A stretch of 64,000 nt of DNA. It comes from Undaria pinnatifida (taxonomy: Eukaryota; Sar; Phaeophyceae; Laminariales; Alariaceae). The position numbers were made by a program, and so were the translations under genes. The notes beneath the pieces are model-generated. The model was not told where the DNA came from, did no database searches, and saw nothing but the letters and a program-made list of their open reading frames with translations. Positions within the stretch are counted from its first letter, which is position 1, and each line of letters begins with the position of its first letter. The DNA is taken from assembly GCA_012845835.1 (NCBI GenBank), contig JABAKD010000028.1, forward strand, positions 14,670,563 to 14,734,562, in the 5' to 3' direction. Shown here in pieces: positions 12,501 through 23,582 of this stretch.

Positions 12501-15462
12501 TGAAGAACTTCCACACCCAGTGCTGGGATTTGAGGGGCTTGGAAAGCCGGCGCTCCTTCTGTTCGCGGTAGCGAACCGCTGCCTTGTCGCGTGCACTCGA
12601 TTTCGGAGGAGCGCTCGGTACAGCAGTCACTTCTTCGTCTGACGCTCCATCACCGCCATGGTCCGTCGACAGGCCAGGCTCAGCGGTGCCGGAACCCTCG
12701 GCTCTGCCATCGGCACCGTCGATGGCGATGGGTTGATGCGCCATGAGTTGATCGCCCTTTCGACTATCGTCGGATTTCGGAACAGGATGACACTATTATA
12801 CTTACATTGCACTACATCCGCTTGTGCTGTGCACCAGGTAACGTTTTATGACGTGGTTTTTTGTCGTGTTGGTAATGCCGCGCTTTGTCGTCTTTCGTCT
12901 CGCTGGTATTCAGTTCGGGATACGTATTATAATAGTGTACAGGAAGAAAAAACAAGAATTATGTTTCATAGCCCGTTCTACACTACCTTCAGTATATCGG
13001 CTCCCGAATTTGTTTTTTCCCTGTAAATCTCAGCCTGGTTTTCTTATTTGCCTGTTGGTACGTATGTAGGCAGGGATAATATACTGTACTTGAAACAATA
13101 CCAGGTATGTTGTATGATGTGACACTACTGAAATATTTTTAGATCAGCTCTGACTTGATTTTCTGTGTTCGATACCTGGTACCTGGAGTCTGGCATCCGT
13201 TCCACGAACGATCGCCTTAGACCAGTTTACTAAGTTTGTTTCCATTCCATTGCTGGGTATTGTTGCGTGATATGCTGCGTTTTTTTCAGGACCACACAGA
13301 CGATGAGGAAATCGACTTGGAGGACATCTACGGGGAGGGCTACGAACACAAAGAAAAGGGAGAGATGTTTTTGCGACGATTGAGAGCGGAGGACTACTAC
13401 GTACAGGACCTCATGAGGCGCCTCTCGGTCGAGTACCCCGGGGACATCGGAATCATGATGCCGCTGCTGCTGAATTACATGAGGATGGGGGAGGGGGATT
13501 CCTTCTTCATGGCTGCGAATGAACCCCACGCTTACCTGAAGGGAGACATCATGGAGGTGAAATGACTGTTAATAGTAGCCTTGACTTCGACCGTTGTTTT
13601 GAGTGGGGATGGGGGGGGGTGATGTTACCTTTCTCTTTTGTTGGACTTTAGTCGTGGACAAAGTTGAGGTGCTGCTGCTGTAGTTGCTGTCACGGGTAAT
13701 TTACATGTAGCTGTTGTTCGGTTGAAGGGAGGCATGATGGTGATCGCATGCATGATGGTGATGGTGATGGCATGATAGTGATAGTGATGGTGATACTTGG
13801 TACGAAATGTTAATATTTGGTATTTCGGCTTGTTTTGAGTTGTGGGGTGGTGTATCTCGATATCCGTCCTACTGCTTGCACTGCTTTCTTGTGTCCGCCC
13901 GCTGGGTTGGACTTGTTAAGGTGTTTCATCTGAACGGAGATATATATACTTTGAACTTCGGTACTGCTGTACCAACTGCACTGTAATACTGCTGTACTGT
14001 ACTGGTACTGTAATACTGTTGTAGTCGTGGGGGCGGTTGTTACTTTTGGTACGTTATTTGGGGTATGTTTTTGAGTCACGGGAGGTTTGGAGACGTGTCG
14101 GGTGGGTCATGAAGTGTAAAACGATGAAGTGTAATGAAGGCTGGATTGGTGTAGTATAGTAGCTATGGATTGGTGTTGTGACTTGTGAGGAAGATTGCGA
14201 AGGAGACATGCTGGTCATCATCGTTGGTTTGGAGCTTTGACGTTGTTTGCGGCTGGTCTGCGTAGAGCCGGTGTCGAGGTACTACGGTCTGTACTTGTCA
14301 CACGGCCTGACCAGATAACAAAAAACACAGCGGGCCATAGTCGATGATAGTCCGTGTGTACACATGGTGTAGCGTATCACGTCTATCAACCTGACGCACC
14401 GTAACGATGACGATGACTCAATTGACTTTTGCATGACATATGTATCGAATCGTTTGTATTGATGTATGATGAGCGCGGCGGTTCTTGGACGGCTGCAGGG
14501 CAGCAGTTGAAGAGGACAAATTGTATGCGCGTCATGTTACGGACACCCACACATGAGTATCTCCCGCTAGTTTTTGTTTATCTTGTTCGTAGTAAAGATA
14601 CAAGTGAACAAATGTGGCATAGCAATAGCAAACACAAGTGACGGTTATGGTGTTGATATCATGACAAGGACCAGTGCAAGGCATCTTAGATTTGATCATG
14701 TCGACTACTTGGTTCTGAGTACGAGGTATTGAGTATGGAGGAGTATCCTATGATAAACCGGCATACCCGTTTCATGGAATGTTAACTCACGCAACGGGTG
14801 GATGAGTATGATATGTATGCGGCCCTCTTTTTGTTGCTCTCGTTGCTGCTGGACCACCTGCCATTGTCGAAACGCAACGCCTGAAAGTAGATAGATAAGC
14901 CCAAGTCCGCTATCTCCTTGTCGAAGAGCATTTTGCTAACGCCCTCCCCCTCAATCACCCAATCACCCGGCATGCGTTGCATTACCATCGCTGTTACTCG
15001 CATTGCATCCTATTCCTTTGGCAGGTGATGGCTCGGTCAGACAACGTCGTTCGCGTCGCCCTCACCCCGAAGCACCGCGACGTACCCCTGCTGTGCGAGA
15101 TCTTGACGTACAACATGGGCGCGCCTCCCATGGTCAGCCCGATCCAAGTCGACGAATGCTGCCGACGTTTCACGCCCCCCATCAAAGACTTTGAGCTGGA
15201 AGACATGCGGGTCCCGGAGGGAGGGGAGTACACCCCCCCCGCGATCTCGGTGCCTTCCATCTGCATGGTCTTGGAAGGGCAGGGAGAGGCTACGGACGGC
15301 GTAAGACAGACCGGCCTTCGCCCGGGAGTTGTAATTTTTGTAGCGGCGTTGTCCGTTGCTACTTTCCGCCCGGAGCCTAAGTCGTCGCTGAGAATTGTTC
15401 GAACGCACACGAATCTCAACATCGAAAGCAATGGCGTTCACATCGCCGCTCCCTTCGCATGA
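6216..15462 (+). CDS. MPI: Mannose-6-phosphate isomerase (type I), whole gene, four exons
   Basis: Interconverts fructose-6-phosphate and mannose-6-phosphate in the cytosol, the entry point to GDP-mannose, glycoproteins and, in brown algae, alginate. CDS exons are 6216-6551, 9404-9775, 13290-13556 and 15025-15462, all joined in phase 0 with GT-AG introns, giving 470 residues (family usually 390-450). The hallmarks are present: QNYAWG near the N-terminus; the zinc ligands of type I enzymes at Q112, H114 (AHPDK), E139 (NHKPEMAVAL) and H316 (NEPHAYL); and the DNVVR...LTPK segment that starts exon 4. The C-terminal small domain (VLEGQGEA...) is somewhat long. The start is the first in-frame ATG in good context and aligns with the family N-terminus. 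Introns of 2.9, 3.5 and 1.5 kb are rich in repeats. Identity is very secure; the C-terminal length is less sure. Confidence 0.95.
7250..7452 (+). mobile_element. Family-C dispersed repeat in MPI intron 1
   Basis: 'gactcctgatttcactttta', 'ggaggcatgaattgcgtcag' and 'ctgtgaccacggacttgatt' follow in the same order as at 22.59-22.79 kb and, inverted, 53.01-53.21 kb. It ends in AACAACAA. It looks like a retroposon with an (AAC)n tail, truncated at its 5' side. No protein is encoded. Confidence 0.8.
9404..9775 (+). CDS. MPI: MPI exon 2
   Basis: Residues 113-236. The acceptor is cccttcag|GCT and the donor TTG|gtgagt. It begins AHPDKKLAERLY (zinc ligand H114) and contains NHKPEMAVALSDFEGLCGF with ligand E139. 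The rest is the helical insert typical of eukaryotic type I enzymes. Confidence 0.95.
9886..9956 (+). repeat. Short direct repeat just inside MPI intron 2
   Basis: 'gacaccatgat', one differing base, then 'cttacaagcaaggtaaa' occurs at 9882-9910 and again at 9929-9957. A small tandem duplication without further context. Confidence 0.7.
9957..12047. other. MPI intron 2, no gene seen
   Basis: Intronic DNA with scattered TACCAGGTA-like words. Frames here show no family signal or sensible splice pattern. Confidence 0.55.
12048..12750. mobile_element. Near-perfect palindrome of a hAT-like transposase start (BED finger)
   Basis: Two arms, 12048-12401 and 12403-12750, are reverse complements around a single central base (12402). 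The only differences seen are a 6-bp indel and one substitution near the distal end. Each arm reads from its outer end as about 115 residues starting MAHQPIAIDG. They contain a basic stretch (KSSARDKAAVRYREQKERR) and then the W..F...AKEA......CRIC pattern of a BED zinc finger, as at the N-terminus of hAT transposases. The frame then runs into the other arm; no catalytic domain, and no terminal repeats outside the arms, are visible. It lies in MPI intron 2. An assembly artefact is possible because the arms meet with no spacer. Confidence 0.85.
12751..13289. other. Remainder of MPI intron 2
   Basis: AT-rich intronic sequence ending in a T-rich tract and the acceptor 'tttttttcag'. No other feature seen. 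Confidence 0.6.
13290..13556 (+). CDS. MPI: MPI exon 3
   Basis: Residues 237-325. The acceptor is tttttttcag|GAC and the donor GAG|gtgaaa. It starts with an acidic stretch (DHTDDEEIDLEDIYGEGYEH) and contains YPGDIGIMMPLLLNYM and the conserved FMAANEPHAYLKGD, with zinc ligand H316. Confidence 0.95.
13557..15024. other. MPI intron 3
   Basis: Intronic DNA with a GATGGTGAT-type short repeat at about 13735-13795. No other feature is supported. Confidence 0.6.
15025..15462 (+). CDS. MPI: MPI exon 4 with stop
   Basis: Residues 326-470 and a TGA stop. The acceptor is tttggcag|GTG. It begins VMARSDNVVRVALTPKHRDV, the conserved active-site segment of the family, and carries the small cupin-like domain with ICMVLEGQGEA. 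The final 60 residues diverge from the usual family C-terminus. Confidence 0.93.
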   Translation: MMARSDNVVRVALTPKHRDVPLLCEILTYNMGAPPMVSPIQVDECCRRFTPPIKDFELEDMRVPEGGEYTPPAISVPSICMVLEGQGEATDGVRQTGLRPGVVIFVAALSVATFRPEPKSSLRIVRTHTNLNIESNGVHIAAPFA

Positions 15463-15538
15463 TCCAGGGCGAGGGAGGGGGGGTAGGGGGGGAGGGGGGG
15501 GGAGGGGCAAGCTGAGCTTGCTCGAGTGTTATTTGTTG

Positions 15539-15544
15539 AATAAA
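15539..15544 (+). terminator. Candidate polyadenylation signal of MPI
   Basis: AATAAA 77 bp after the MPI stop codon, just beyond a G-rich tract at 15470-15510 and followed by a T/G-rich stretch. Position and context fit, but many algae do not use this hexamer, so it is only a candidate. Confidence 0.4.
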
Positions 15545-18500
15545 TCCTTTGCTTTTTTGGGGGGTGGGGCTTGCTCAGTTCCCTTGTGTACAGTCGTAGG
15601 TACCATTTGGTTCTTGTCTGCAGGTTGGGTCGAGTGCCCTCTTTTTGTGGTGCAGCTGACTAAGTTAATAGTAGTTGACTACAGTAGTGTAGTACGACGG
15701 GGTAGCTCATGTGTTGAGTGGGGTGGAGGGGTGTTACGGTCGTTCGTCCGTTGCCTCACGTGTGCGTCGTCGGGTTTGGTAGCCGTCGGTAGTTGCCGAC
15801 CGCGCCCTTACGAAAGAAAGAGCAATGTGTTTTGACAGGGCATAGTAGTAGTACGGCATGCTTTGGTGCTCTTGTTGTGCCTTGTACGCAATGGCAGCCC
15901 GTACTTGAGGCATGCTTGAACCGGGGATGTTTTTGACCTGATTTTGTCATTAGTTGGAGTGGGATTGTGGAGGCGGCGAGGTTGTTGACGAACGCTGATA
16001 AAGCAACAGGGGGTTGAGTCCAGCGCTATCGCTCCTCTTCTCTGCTGCCGAGCGTGCATCGGTCCTTTGCCTGCCGTAGTCGGTCACTCCGTTCAAGCCT
16101 AGCCTCCCTGCTAGCCCGTTTAGGTGTGGCATGGCACACCGGGATATTTATCTTATTCCTCGCGCTTGCTTTTTGCAGCGCTGTTTGTTTTGTGTTGCAT
16201 GTAAAGCTGCCTTCGCAGCCAAAATGTGCTCTAGATTTTCCATGATTTATCCTTTTTTGTTTGCATATTTTTCGTTTCTTTGCGTGAAACGGTTGTCGTT
16301 TACCCCCCCCCCCACCCGTTGATATTTTGTACGGGAGACGGTACTAATACCAAGCTCGTTAGGGGGGAGGGGAGGGGGGGAAGGGGGTTGATCCATGCGC
16401 AAACTGATATACCTCCGCGCTGTCCTGGGCAGCACCAATCCGCGTCGTCTCTTGAGCTTTGCGTTTTTTTCTGGTGTTTTCTGGTGCTTTCATGCTTGTC
16501 CCTTGGGTTATAGGGGGCAGCTTACAGTGCGCGCCTTACATGTCGCCGACGGAAGTCTTGGGAGAGTTAACATTTCAAGGATACGTAAAAGGGTCTACAC
16601 ATTCTGGATATTCGCGGGTATCTTACCCACCCGGGTATGGTCTACCTATCTACCGGGATATGGCCTACTTTCCTACCCGGGTATGAACCAGATGTGATAC
16701 CCAGGTACTCCGGAGTATATATCGGTACTAATCATTCTGTTGGAAGACTCGGCGCTTGCGAGGCTGCTGTTGTTGGCTTAGTGTATAACATTGCTGCTGG
16801 CAAGTGTTCGGACAGTGCTCGGACAATTTTGGTCTGACTGGTGTGACTGTGGGCCGATAGATGGACGTTGAATCCGTTGATGTTGCTGTTCGACAGGACC
16901 TTGGGCATTTTTTTTCTAGTATCTAGACGGTGTGGCAAGATGACACCGTTAAGTCAACCTCAGCTTTGAAGATTTTGTTTCGTGCCTTTTTTTCCATACA
17001 TACGGTACATGTGTGCGGATGGGGTGGGTGTGAGGGATTCGTTGGTTCGTTGGGAACAAACACTGAAGGCGGGTTGATGGATGCAATGCGTGCGTAGCTT
17101 GCTAGTCTGGTAGCTTGCTAGTCTGGTGGTCTGGTAGCTTGGTAGTCTGGTTCACGGTCGGTCGTTGGGTGAAGAGTCACTCTATAATATAATAGTGATC
17201 CTTAGCAGCTATCTGCTCGAACCTCCAGACCGACCTTCTAGACTACGGCTACTAGTACTATTGCGGTTGGGGGGAGATCGCGGACTGTAGTACGGAAGGT
17301 AGGCATGCGGGGAGGGAGAGGGTCTGATTTGACTTGCTGGCGGCCTGGGCTTTCTCCTCCGCCATGCCAACGAGTGGTATTTGTTTTTGCCGTTGGGGGG
17401 GGGGGGTCCCGGGGTGTGGGAGGGAGGCATTGCACCAGGCGTAAGTACAATGTCGTTCTACTTGTACTTACTAGAGGTATGATACACACGGGGCGGTACC
17501 GAGACTAGACGAGATGCGAACCAACATACATGAATATTATATAGACGGTAGGTGTATATTTCCCGTCTGTTCTTTGATCTCGCCAGTGAGTAGGTGGCAC
17601 TGATTTGGTCGGTTGATGTCGCAGTTGTTGATGATATGCGGGTCCCGGATTTGAGCAGAGATACGCGCTTTTTGTCTTTCGGGGGGGGGGGGGGAAAGGG
17701 AATGGGTCGCGAATGGTTTTGAGCAGATGACACCCTTATTTCAGAGAGGGCAGGGGGGTGGGGCGGGGGGTGAGTTTAGTGATGATGCTCATGGGTCGGT
17801 TAATGTATCAGTTGTTGGGTGATGGTCTGGTGACGGATTGGGGGTGATCTGAGCAGAGGCACGCTTATTTCAGGGCGCGGGGGGGGGAGAGGGGAGAGGG
17901 GAGGGGAGAGGGGGGGGGAGAGGGGAGGGGAGAGGGGGGAGGGAATGCGAGTGATTTGAGCAGAGACGCGGCTCACTCGGACAGGAGGGAAGGAGATATA
18001 CCCATGTACGATGTTGTACCGTTATGTACGTACACGTGCTTGCACATTTCACACTGGGCAGGGCAGATACGCCGTACGGAAGTGTTGTTGTAATACTGTT
18101 GGATGGAGGGAGCTTGGTTTGTTTGTACGTGACTGACTGATGGGGGTTATTTTATTGATGCCCTAAACAAGTCATTATTTGTAGGATTTTTTGTGCCGGC
18201 GTCCTGATGACACAAGCAGTAATGTTAACAAACGTCTTTTATGACGCGAATACCACCGCGATCCCTGGGTCATTTTACTAATACTACTACTAATACTAAT
18301 ACGAATCTTATTTGATTACTTCGAAGTACTTACCACCGTGCACTCTCGGTCGATTCATCGATACATCTTACATCTTGTTCAATACCGCCACAGTGCGCTG
18401 TCGGCCTGTTCATTCACTTTTTTTTCTTGTGTTTTGCTCATCACATATATTATCTTCGCTCTTTTTATTTATCCTTCCTTCTCCATCCCTATCAATAACC

Positions 18501-19089
18501 TATCAAATAGTGGAACTCAGATCCAAGGTCACGAATAAGCTCTTCTCCCCCCTCTCCACTCCAAGGTACGCCCCTTCGTTTTTGTCGCGAGAGTACTTCA
18601 GCCCTTCCCGGTCGACTTGCATCGAATTATGTTTACCCACGCTACTGGTAGGCGCTGTCAGCAGCAGTTATCGTAGTTGACCATTTACTTTTTTTTTTTT
18701 ACCATTATTATTGTAAACACATTCAAAACCCCGACCCACGTGAGTGATGTTCGACTTCCAAAACCCACGTTATCTACTCTGTTGTATATTCTTCGAAGTA
18801 TTATATTATTATGAACAGTAGTATTAATAGTAGCATTCGAGGTTGACCACTACAGCGGGGCGACCGGTTCATTCATTCATTCATGGCAAACATACAGCGT
18901 GACACGTACATGATAACATGATGATGCCATAATATGATGACATGATAATAACATGATGACATACATGATAAACATCGTCAAATGAACGATAATAACACAG
19001 CTGTTTTTACAGACCACCGGCGGAGCGACCGGCTTGGTCCGATTTGATCGATAACAGGAATACCTCCCCGACCTCATACCGTACGTAGT
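15545..19089. other. Intergenic, low-complexity patches
   Basis: No gene is recognised. Visible patches: three copies of an ACCCGGGTATGG-type 30-bp repeat at 16624-16685, GA-rich poly-G tracts at 16363-16388, 17397-17407 and 17880-17945, and CTTCGAAGTA words near 18318 and 18790. Confidence 0.5.
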
Positions 19090-19200
19090 ATCTTATTGTA
19101 GTATCTCATAGTATCTTAGTATCTTAGTATCTTAGTATCTTAGTATCTTAGTATATCTTAGTATCTTAGTATCTAAGTATACATTACATTATTAGTATCT
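19090..19200 (+). repeat. (TATCTTAG)n minisatellite
   Basis: About ten units of an 8- to 10-bp repeat, mainly 'tatcttag', with variants that include 'tatctcat'. Confidence 0.85.
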
Positions 19201-19289
19201 TAAGCATCCGTCAGTATCTTCAAAACGTTACGCCTCCCCGGGCGCCCATACGTTTTTTTTAATAATTATTAAATTATTCTAACGATCAC

Positions 19290-19348
19290 GTCAGCTGTGA
19301 GTCCGACGGATTTAGGGTCGATACTCATCTCTGCAACAAGAGCTGCGT
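19290..19348 (-). repeat. Stand-alone LINE-tail hairpin motif
   Basis: 'cgtcagctgtgag' is followed by complementary halves tCCGAC...GTCGA and then 'tactcatctctgcaa'. The minus strand is the presumed sense strand. It is one of six tail-like copies with no LINE 3'UTR attached. Confidence 0.65.
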
Positions 19349-19634
19349 ACTATCTATCTATATATAGTATGTATGTCGATCGCCCGTCTCTAGTAAGTTT
19401 CATCATTCCGAACTCTACATAATACGAAGTATGATATTGTATTGTGTTGACTTATTATTATTTTGTATGCGCCCTGAGGCCTTGTTGGCGTTGCGCACCG
19501 GCGCCTTGTGGCATTGCAAGTCGTACGTTTGTCGGGAGGAGTACCGAGGTGGAGTACCGAGGTAGGTGGCGCGCGATTCAAATTGTTGCATAGATAGGTT
19601 CTTAATGTCAAGAAATATATAGTCTATAATAATA

Positions 19635-19638
19635 CAAC

Positions 19639-19670
<32 letters not shown>

Positions 19671-19725
19671 TAACATCGACAACCAAAGCAACGACAACAG
19701 CAGCAACAGCAGCAACAGCAACAAC
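19635..19725 (+). repeat. (CAG)n / (CAACAG)n microsatellite
   Basis: A run of about ten CAG units followed by interrupted CAA/CAG units. Frames through it are not genes. Confidence 0.9.
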
Positions 19726-19959
19726 ATTATTTTGCCGCAATGATTGCCTTTCGCAGTTCGGATTTTCGTGGACGCCCCGTGGGGGTCGCCAAAAAATAGC
19801 CGAAAAAATAACGTCCCGACCGAGGCGAACTCAAAGGTGTAGTCTATAGGGGGGCGAAACAAAACAAAACGTACAAAACACGCTCGCTCGCCCCCTGCGT
19901 TGTCAAATTTTTCATGTATCCCCGGTAGCCCCGGCCGATCTTTGGGGAGGGGGAGGCGT

Positions 19960-20090
19960 TCTCAATGATGAGGGAGAGGCGTTCTCAATGAGAGAGAGGC
20001 GTTCTCAGTGAGGGAGAGGCGTTCTCAATGAGGGAGAGGCGTTCTCAATGAGGGAGAGGCGTTCTCAATGAGGGAGAGGCGTTCACAAGG
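19960..20090 (+). repeat. 20-bp minisatellite
   Basis: Six units of 'gagggagaggcgttctcaat' with small changes. Units 4 and 5 are identical, which points to recent slippage or unequal exchange. Confidence 0.9.
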
Positions 20091-20649
20091 GATGCTAGGG
20101 TATGTATGCCCTTTTCTTCACGAAGTTTGTGCACCCTTGGTCCATTTAATCGATCTTCTTGTGTCATTGCCAACGTGCACGCCTCGGTCCATTCATAATA
20201 ATTATTGCAAATTGGTCTCCGTATTGATCGATGATCGATGATGTTTAATGACACAATGACAAGCAGTCACCACGATGTAAAATACTATTAATAGTACCTG
20301 GCATCCTCTTCTTTTACTGATTCTTGCACTATTAATAAGACTTTGTTTTTAAGACGAACGGCTTATTTATAACGAACGGCTTTTTATTGTTATAATGTTA
20401 TAATGCAAGACTTAGCAGGTGACACGTACGTGTATGTGTCTTTTGTCACTGATGGTATAGTCTAGACTAATCAATTAAACTAACGTACATAACGTTCGTT
20501 CTATAACATACATACATAAATGTCACTAATAAAAAGACGAGAAAAAACTATTCGTTCTATACCTACTCTGTAATATAAGATATTATTATACGATATTATA
20601 CGAGTACTACGAGTACGACATGATATTATTAATATATGATAAGAACCGT

Positions 20650-21545
20650 TCGTTCCGTATTTATTCAAAAACACACACACAAATTCCAGCTTATTCTGTG
20701 AGATCGAACATTTCGTCGAAACTCATATTAAATTTATTTGCAAGCTGTGTGCTATACTCCGATCGCGCGTATTACTCGGTGTGTGTATGTGTGTCCTCAT
20801 TACCAATGGATATCGTCTAGATCTATTAGGTAGGCGACTCCCCTTGGAACTACGAGTACATACCTGATACATACTCCAGGTACATACCAGGTACATACCA
20901 GATACAGCAGTGTAGTAATGTAGTAGGCAGCTTGTACCAGGGTCAAGAGGGTGATGTTATTATATTATACTACACTATAATCAGTATGTATGTTCGCGGA
21001 AGCATTAACACCCGTTTTCGAACGGGACAACACCTGACGGCTGTGGAAGGAATGCATCATCACTTAATCATGTAGTCTAGTCTATACCAGGTATTATTCT
21101 GTAAGTCGTATAACCCCCGACAGGGGAGGGCGATTATTTAGCGGGAGCCGGGGGGGTTGAAAATGAGGGGGGGGGGGGAGGGGAGGGCGAGAGGGGTACT
21201 CATTTGTTGCTTTTGCGTTGTTAGTGATTTGACCATTGATTTACCACGCATGCATCGCTTTCGAGACGGAGCACCGCTCCTCCTAATCCTAATAGAAACA
21301 CCTCCAATATTTGGGCGCTCATTATATACTTATATACCAGGTACTTGTTAAACCATATGTTACATGGAAACTGTTTGCTCATCCTATCCCCGTCCTGCTT
21401 CGCCGTCTGCGGCCACCATCTATCTCCTAGGATAGCGACCGTTTTCTCTACCAAACTCTTCCATGTCACATAGATAGGTCTAAAATTTGGTCGTCTCTCC
21501 TCCACTAACGCATCCCGTTTTCCTCCACTTACTTGTATACTTCAC
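20650..21545 (-). mobile_element. LINE 3' end: last coding part, 3'UTR and tail
   Basis: On the minus strand, 21,505 to about 21,400 reads IYVTWKSLVEKTVAILGDRWWPQTA, the same C-terminal segment as in the LINE at 27.6 kb. The shared 'MSAQ.LEV..LGLG' stretch with the VVNQWSN end, the C-rich 3'UTR and the hairpin tail at 20,697-20,755 follow without a break. A GT-rich tract near 20,665-20,685 and AT-rich DNA close it. Several stops show it is dead. It is the clearest copy linking LINE coding sequence to the tail motif. Confidence 0.75.
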
Positions 21546-21589
21546 ATTCTTCTACTCTAATGTGAGTCCTATTATTATACTCTTGCCGA

Positions 21590-21911
21590 CGCGCTTGCCA
21601 AGACAGCTTCCGAGAGCATAGAGGCGATAGTGCGCAAACGGAGGATATTGTTTGCGGGATTCGCAGCACGCATGGGGGAGGAGCGTCTGCCTCAGAGAGT
21701 GATGTTTGGGGAGTTTGTTGGGGGTAAGGGCTACTACTCAGGGGGGGAAGAGAAAGACGCGATGGATCATCTGAAAATGGGGATATGTCGGTCTTTGAAA
21801 TTCGAAGGATGGCGAAAGGCTGCTCGGAAGGCTAGCAGATGGTTTCGACGAGTAGAGGAGCCCTCCTCTACTCGTCGCTGGAGCCGAGTTGTTCATGCGG
21901 AATTGGCATGA
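21590..21911 (+). mobile_element. LINE reverse-transcriptase C-terminal fragment
   Basis: The plus-strand frame reads ...IVRKRRILFAGFAARMGEERLPQRVMFGEFVGGKG... and later W.KAARKASRWFRRVEE. The pattern RR...F.G..ARM...RLP..V.FGE, then a GG-containing basic stretch and W...A.....W, is typical of the region after the reverse transcriptase in many LINEs. About 95 residues are open. It lies on the opposite strand to the neighbouring LINE 3' end and probably belongs to a different LINE family. Confidence 0.75.
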
Positions 21912-21984
21912 AACGGAGAGACGCAAAGCTGTAGAGCGGCGCGCAAAGGCTGCGGCAGCGCCATCCACCGTCGGCATCTCTCAG

Positions 21985-22050
21985 CGGCCGGGGGGAGGGG
22001 GAAGGGGGGGGGGACGGGGGAAGGGGGGAAGGGGGGGGGGGGGGGGCGTC
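21985..22050 (+). repeat. Poly-G tract
   Basis: Long G runs interrupted by A or C. Like many such tracts in the window it could form G-quadruplex DNA. Confidence 0.8.
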
Positions 22051-22239
22051 ATGCCCAAGAGACTGAAGTCTGGGTTTGGCCATCATCGTCTTAAAATTTG
22101 TGGGCCTTCTATTGTAAGACCGCCCTGAATTCCTCGTCATGTTGCGTTCTCCCCCCAGTGCCATTGATGATGCACTTGATACCCTCTATGAGCCCAATGC
22201 CGTCTTTATTATCCAGTTCCTAGGGTCTGGTAGTTAGTA

Positions 22240-22440
22240 TGACATTTTTATTTCATTTTTTCTTCTTTTTTCCTTTCCTTGCTTCATCTTCTTGTCTTGT
22301 CTTTTCTTGCTTTTCTTGTCTTTTTCTTTTGTTCCCTTTCCTTTTTCGTTTTTTTTATTTTTATTTTTGTTTGGCTTTCTTCTCGTTTCTTTCTTTTCCT
22401 TTATCTTTTTTTCTTTTCTTTCTTCGTTTCTTTTCTCCAA
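22240..22440 (+). repeat. Polypyrimidine (TTTTC-rich) tract
   Basis: About 200 bp of almost pure C/T. It borders the family-C repeat, whose inverted copy at 53.37-53.44 kb is followed by the matching purine-rich tract. The tract therefore seems to travel with the element. Confidence 0.85.
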
Positions 22441-22446
22441 TTGACT

Positions 22447-22787
22447 TGCGTCTGTCGTGCGCATGCGTAGTGATAGATACTACGTGTAATATATACGTGG
22501 TAGTCTTTCTTGGGTGGCAAGCGGTATAGTCGGTTTCTCCAGGCGTGAGTAATGAGACGTATGCACCGACCGGTATGGACCTGGCACATCGTAGACTGAC
22601 TCCCGATTTCACTTTTTTTGTATGTTCCTAGTGGAGGCATGAATTGCGTCAGCTGTAATATATGCGTGTACCACCTCGGGTTGTTTGTGTTTTCCCCTGG
22701 GGTGTTCCTCAGCTCCAGAGTGACTGGAGCCTGTCCTGTGACCACGGACTTGATTATGCGAGTTAATGTGAGAACAACAACAGCTCT
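22447..22787 (+). mobile_element. Family-C dispersed repeat, longest plus-strand copy
   Basis: About 340 bp align end to end with the inverted copy at 53.01-53.37 kb. In the other reading direction both copies keep a similar short frame starting [14 protein letters not shown] and running into a Lys-rich end, which may be chance. This end carries 'ctgtgaccacggacttgatt' and then AACAACAAC. The class is unknown, most likely a short retroposon. Confidence 0.8.
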
Positions 22788-22839
22788 TCTATTGATCGTT
22801 ATGCCATACGGACACAAATATTATAAAAATATAAATACA

Positions 22840-23262
22840 CTCCTCCTCCAGCTGTGAGATCGAATATTTCGTCGAAACTCATCTTTGCAAGCTGTGTGTG
22901 ATACTCCGATCGCGCGTATTACGGGTTGTGTGTCCTCATCAAGGATATAGGTCGGCGACTCCCCTCGCAACTACAGTGTAGCTATCAGGGTCAACAGGGT
23001 GATGTTAGGCAGTCTGTGCACTGAAACAGTAAAACCCGATTTTGAGGGGGACAAAATATGACAGCTGTGGAAGGGAATGTATCAGTTTATCAAGTGTATC
23101 CTGAAAGTCGTATAACCGGTGAGGGGAGGGCGGAGTTTATAAGGGCGTGGGGGCCTGTGGGTTTGAACAAGAGGGAGCGGGGGGGGGGGCGGGGGGGGGG
23201 GGCGGGGGGGAAGGGGGATTTTCAACAGCTTTAGGTCGCATAGATGTATATCAGTTAGATAC
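22840..23262 (-). mobile_element. LINE 3'UTR and tail
   Basis: The hairpin tail (22,850-22,905) is followed by 'ctccgatcgcgcgtattacg', 'caactacagtgtagctatca' and 'ggacaaaatatgacagctgt'. The G-rich block then ends at 'tatatcagttag'. This is the order of the other LINE ends, read from tail to body; sense is the minus strand. At 23,262 it stops abruptly against unrelated DNA. Confidence 0.75.
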
Positions 23263-23582
23263 GGTGGTCATTTTAAGCCCTCCAGCTTGAGAATCTGCCA
23301 AGTTGGTGCCGAAAAAAGTGTTTGCCACTCACGTCCCCTAGTTTGAGCATTTTTTTCATGATTTGTTTGTGTTGCTTTTTCTAAAATTGCTCGAAATACA
23401 ACGTGGATGGAGTTGGCTCAAGTTTTCTGGGCATGTACATTTTGGGACGAGGAGTAAGGACATATATATGCGTTTCATTTCATGGGTCACCTTCGTTCGA
23501 AAGTTATGGATTAATCCCTGAAATATTTATATGTAAATTTGTATGCAGAGGCACTTCGGTGGAAACTTAGCCATGCACCTCT

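Noticed and set aside
22239-22529. Phe/Leu-rich membrane-like protein
   Set aside because: It is a polypyrimidine tract read in frame; the inverted copy gives a Lys-rich peptide for the same reason.
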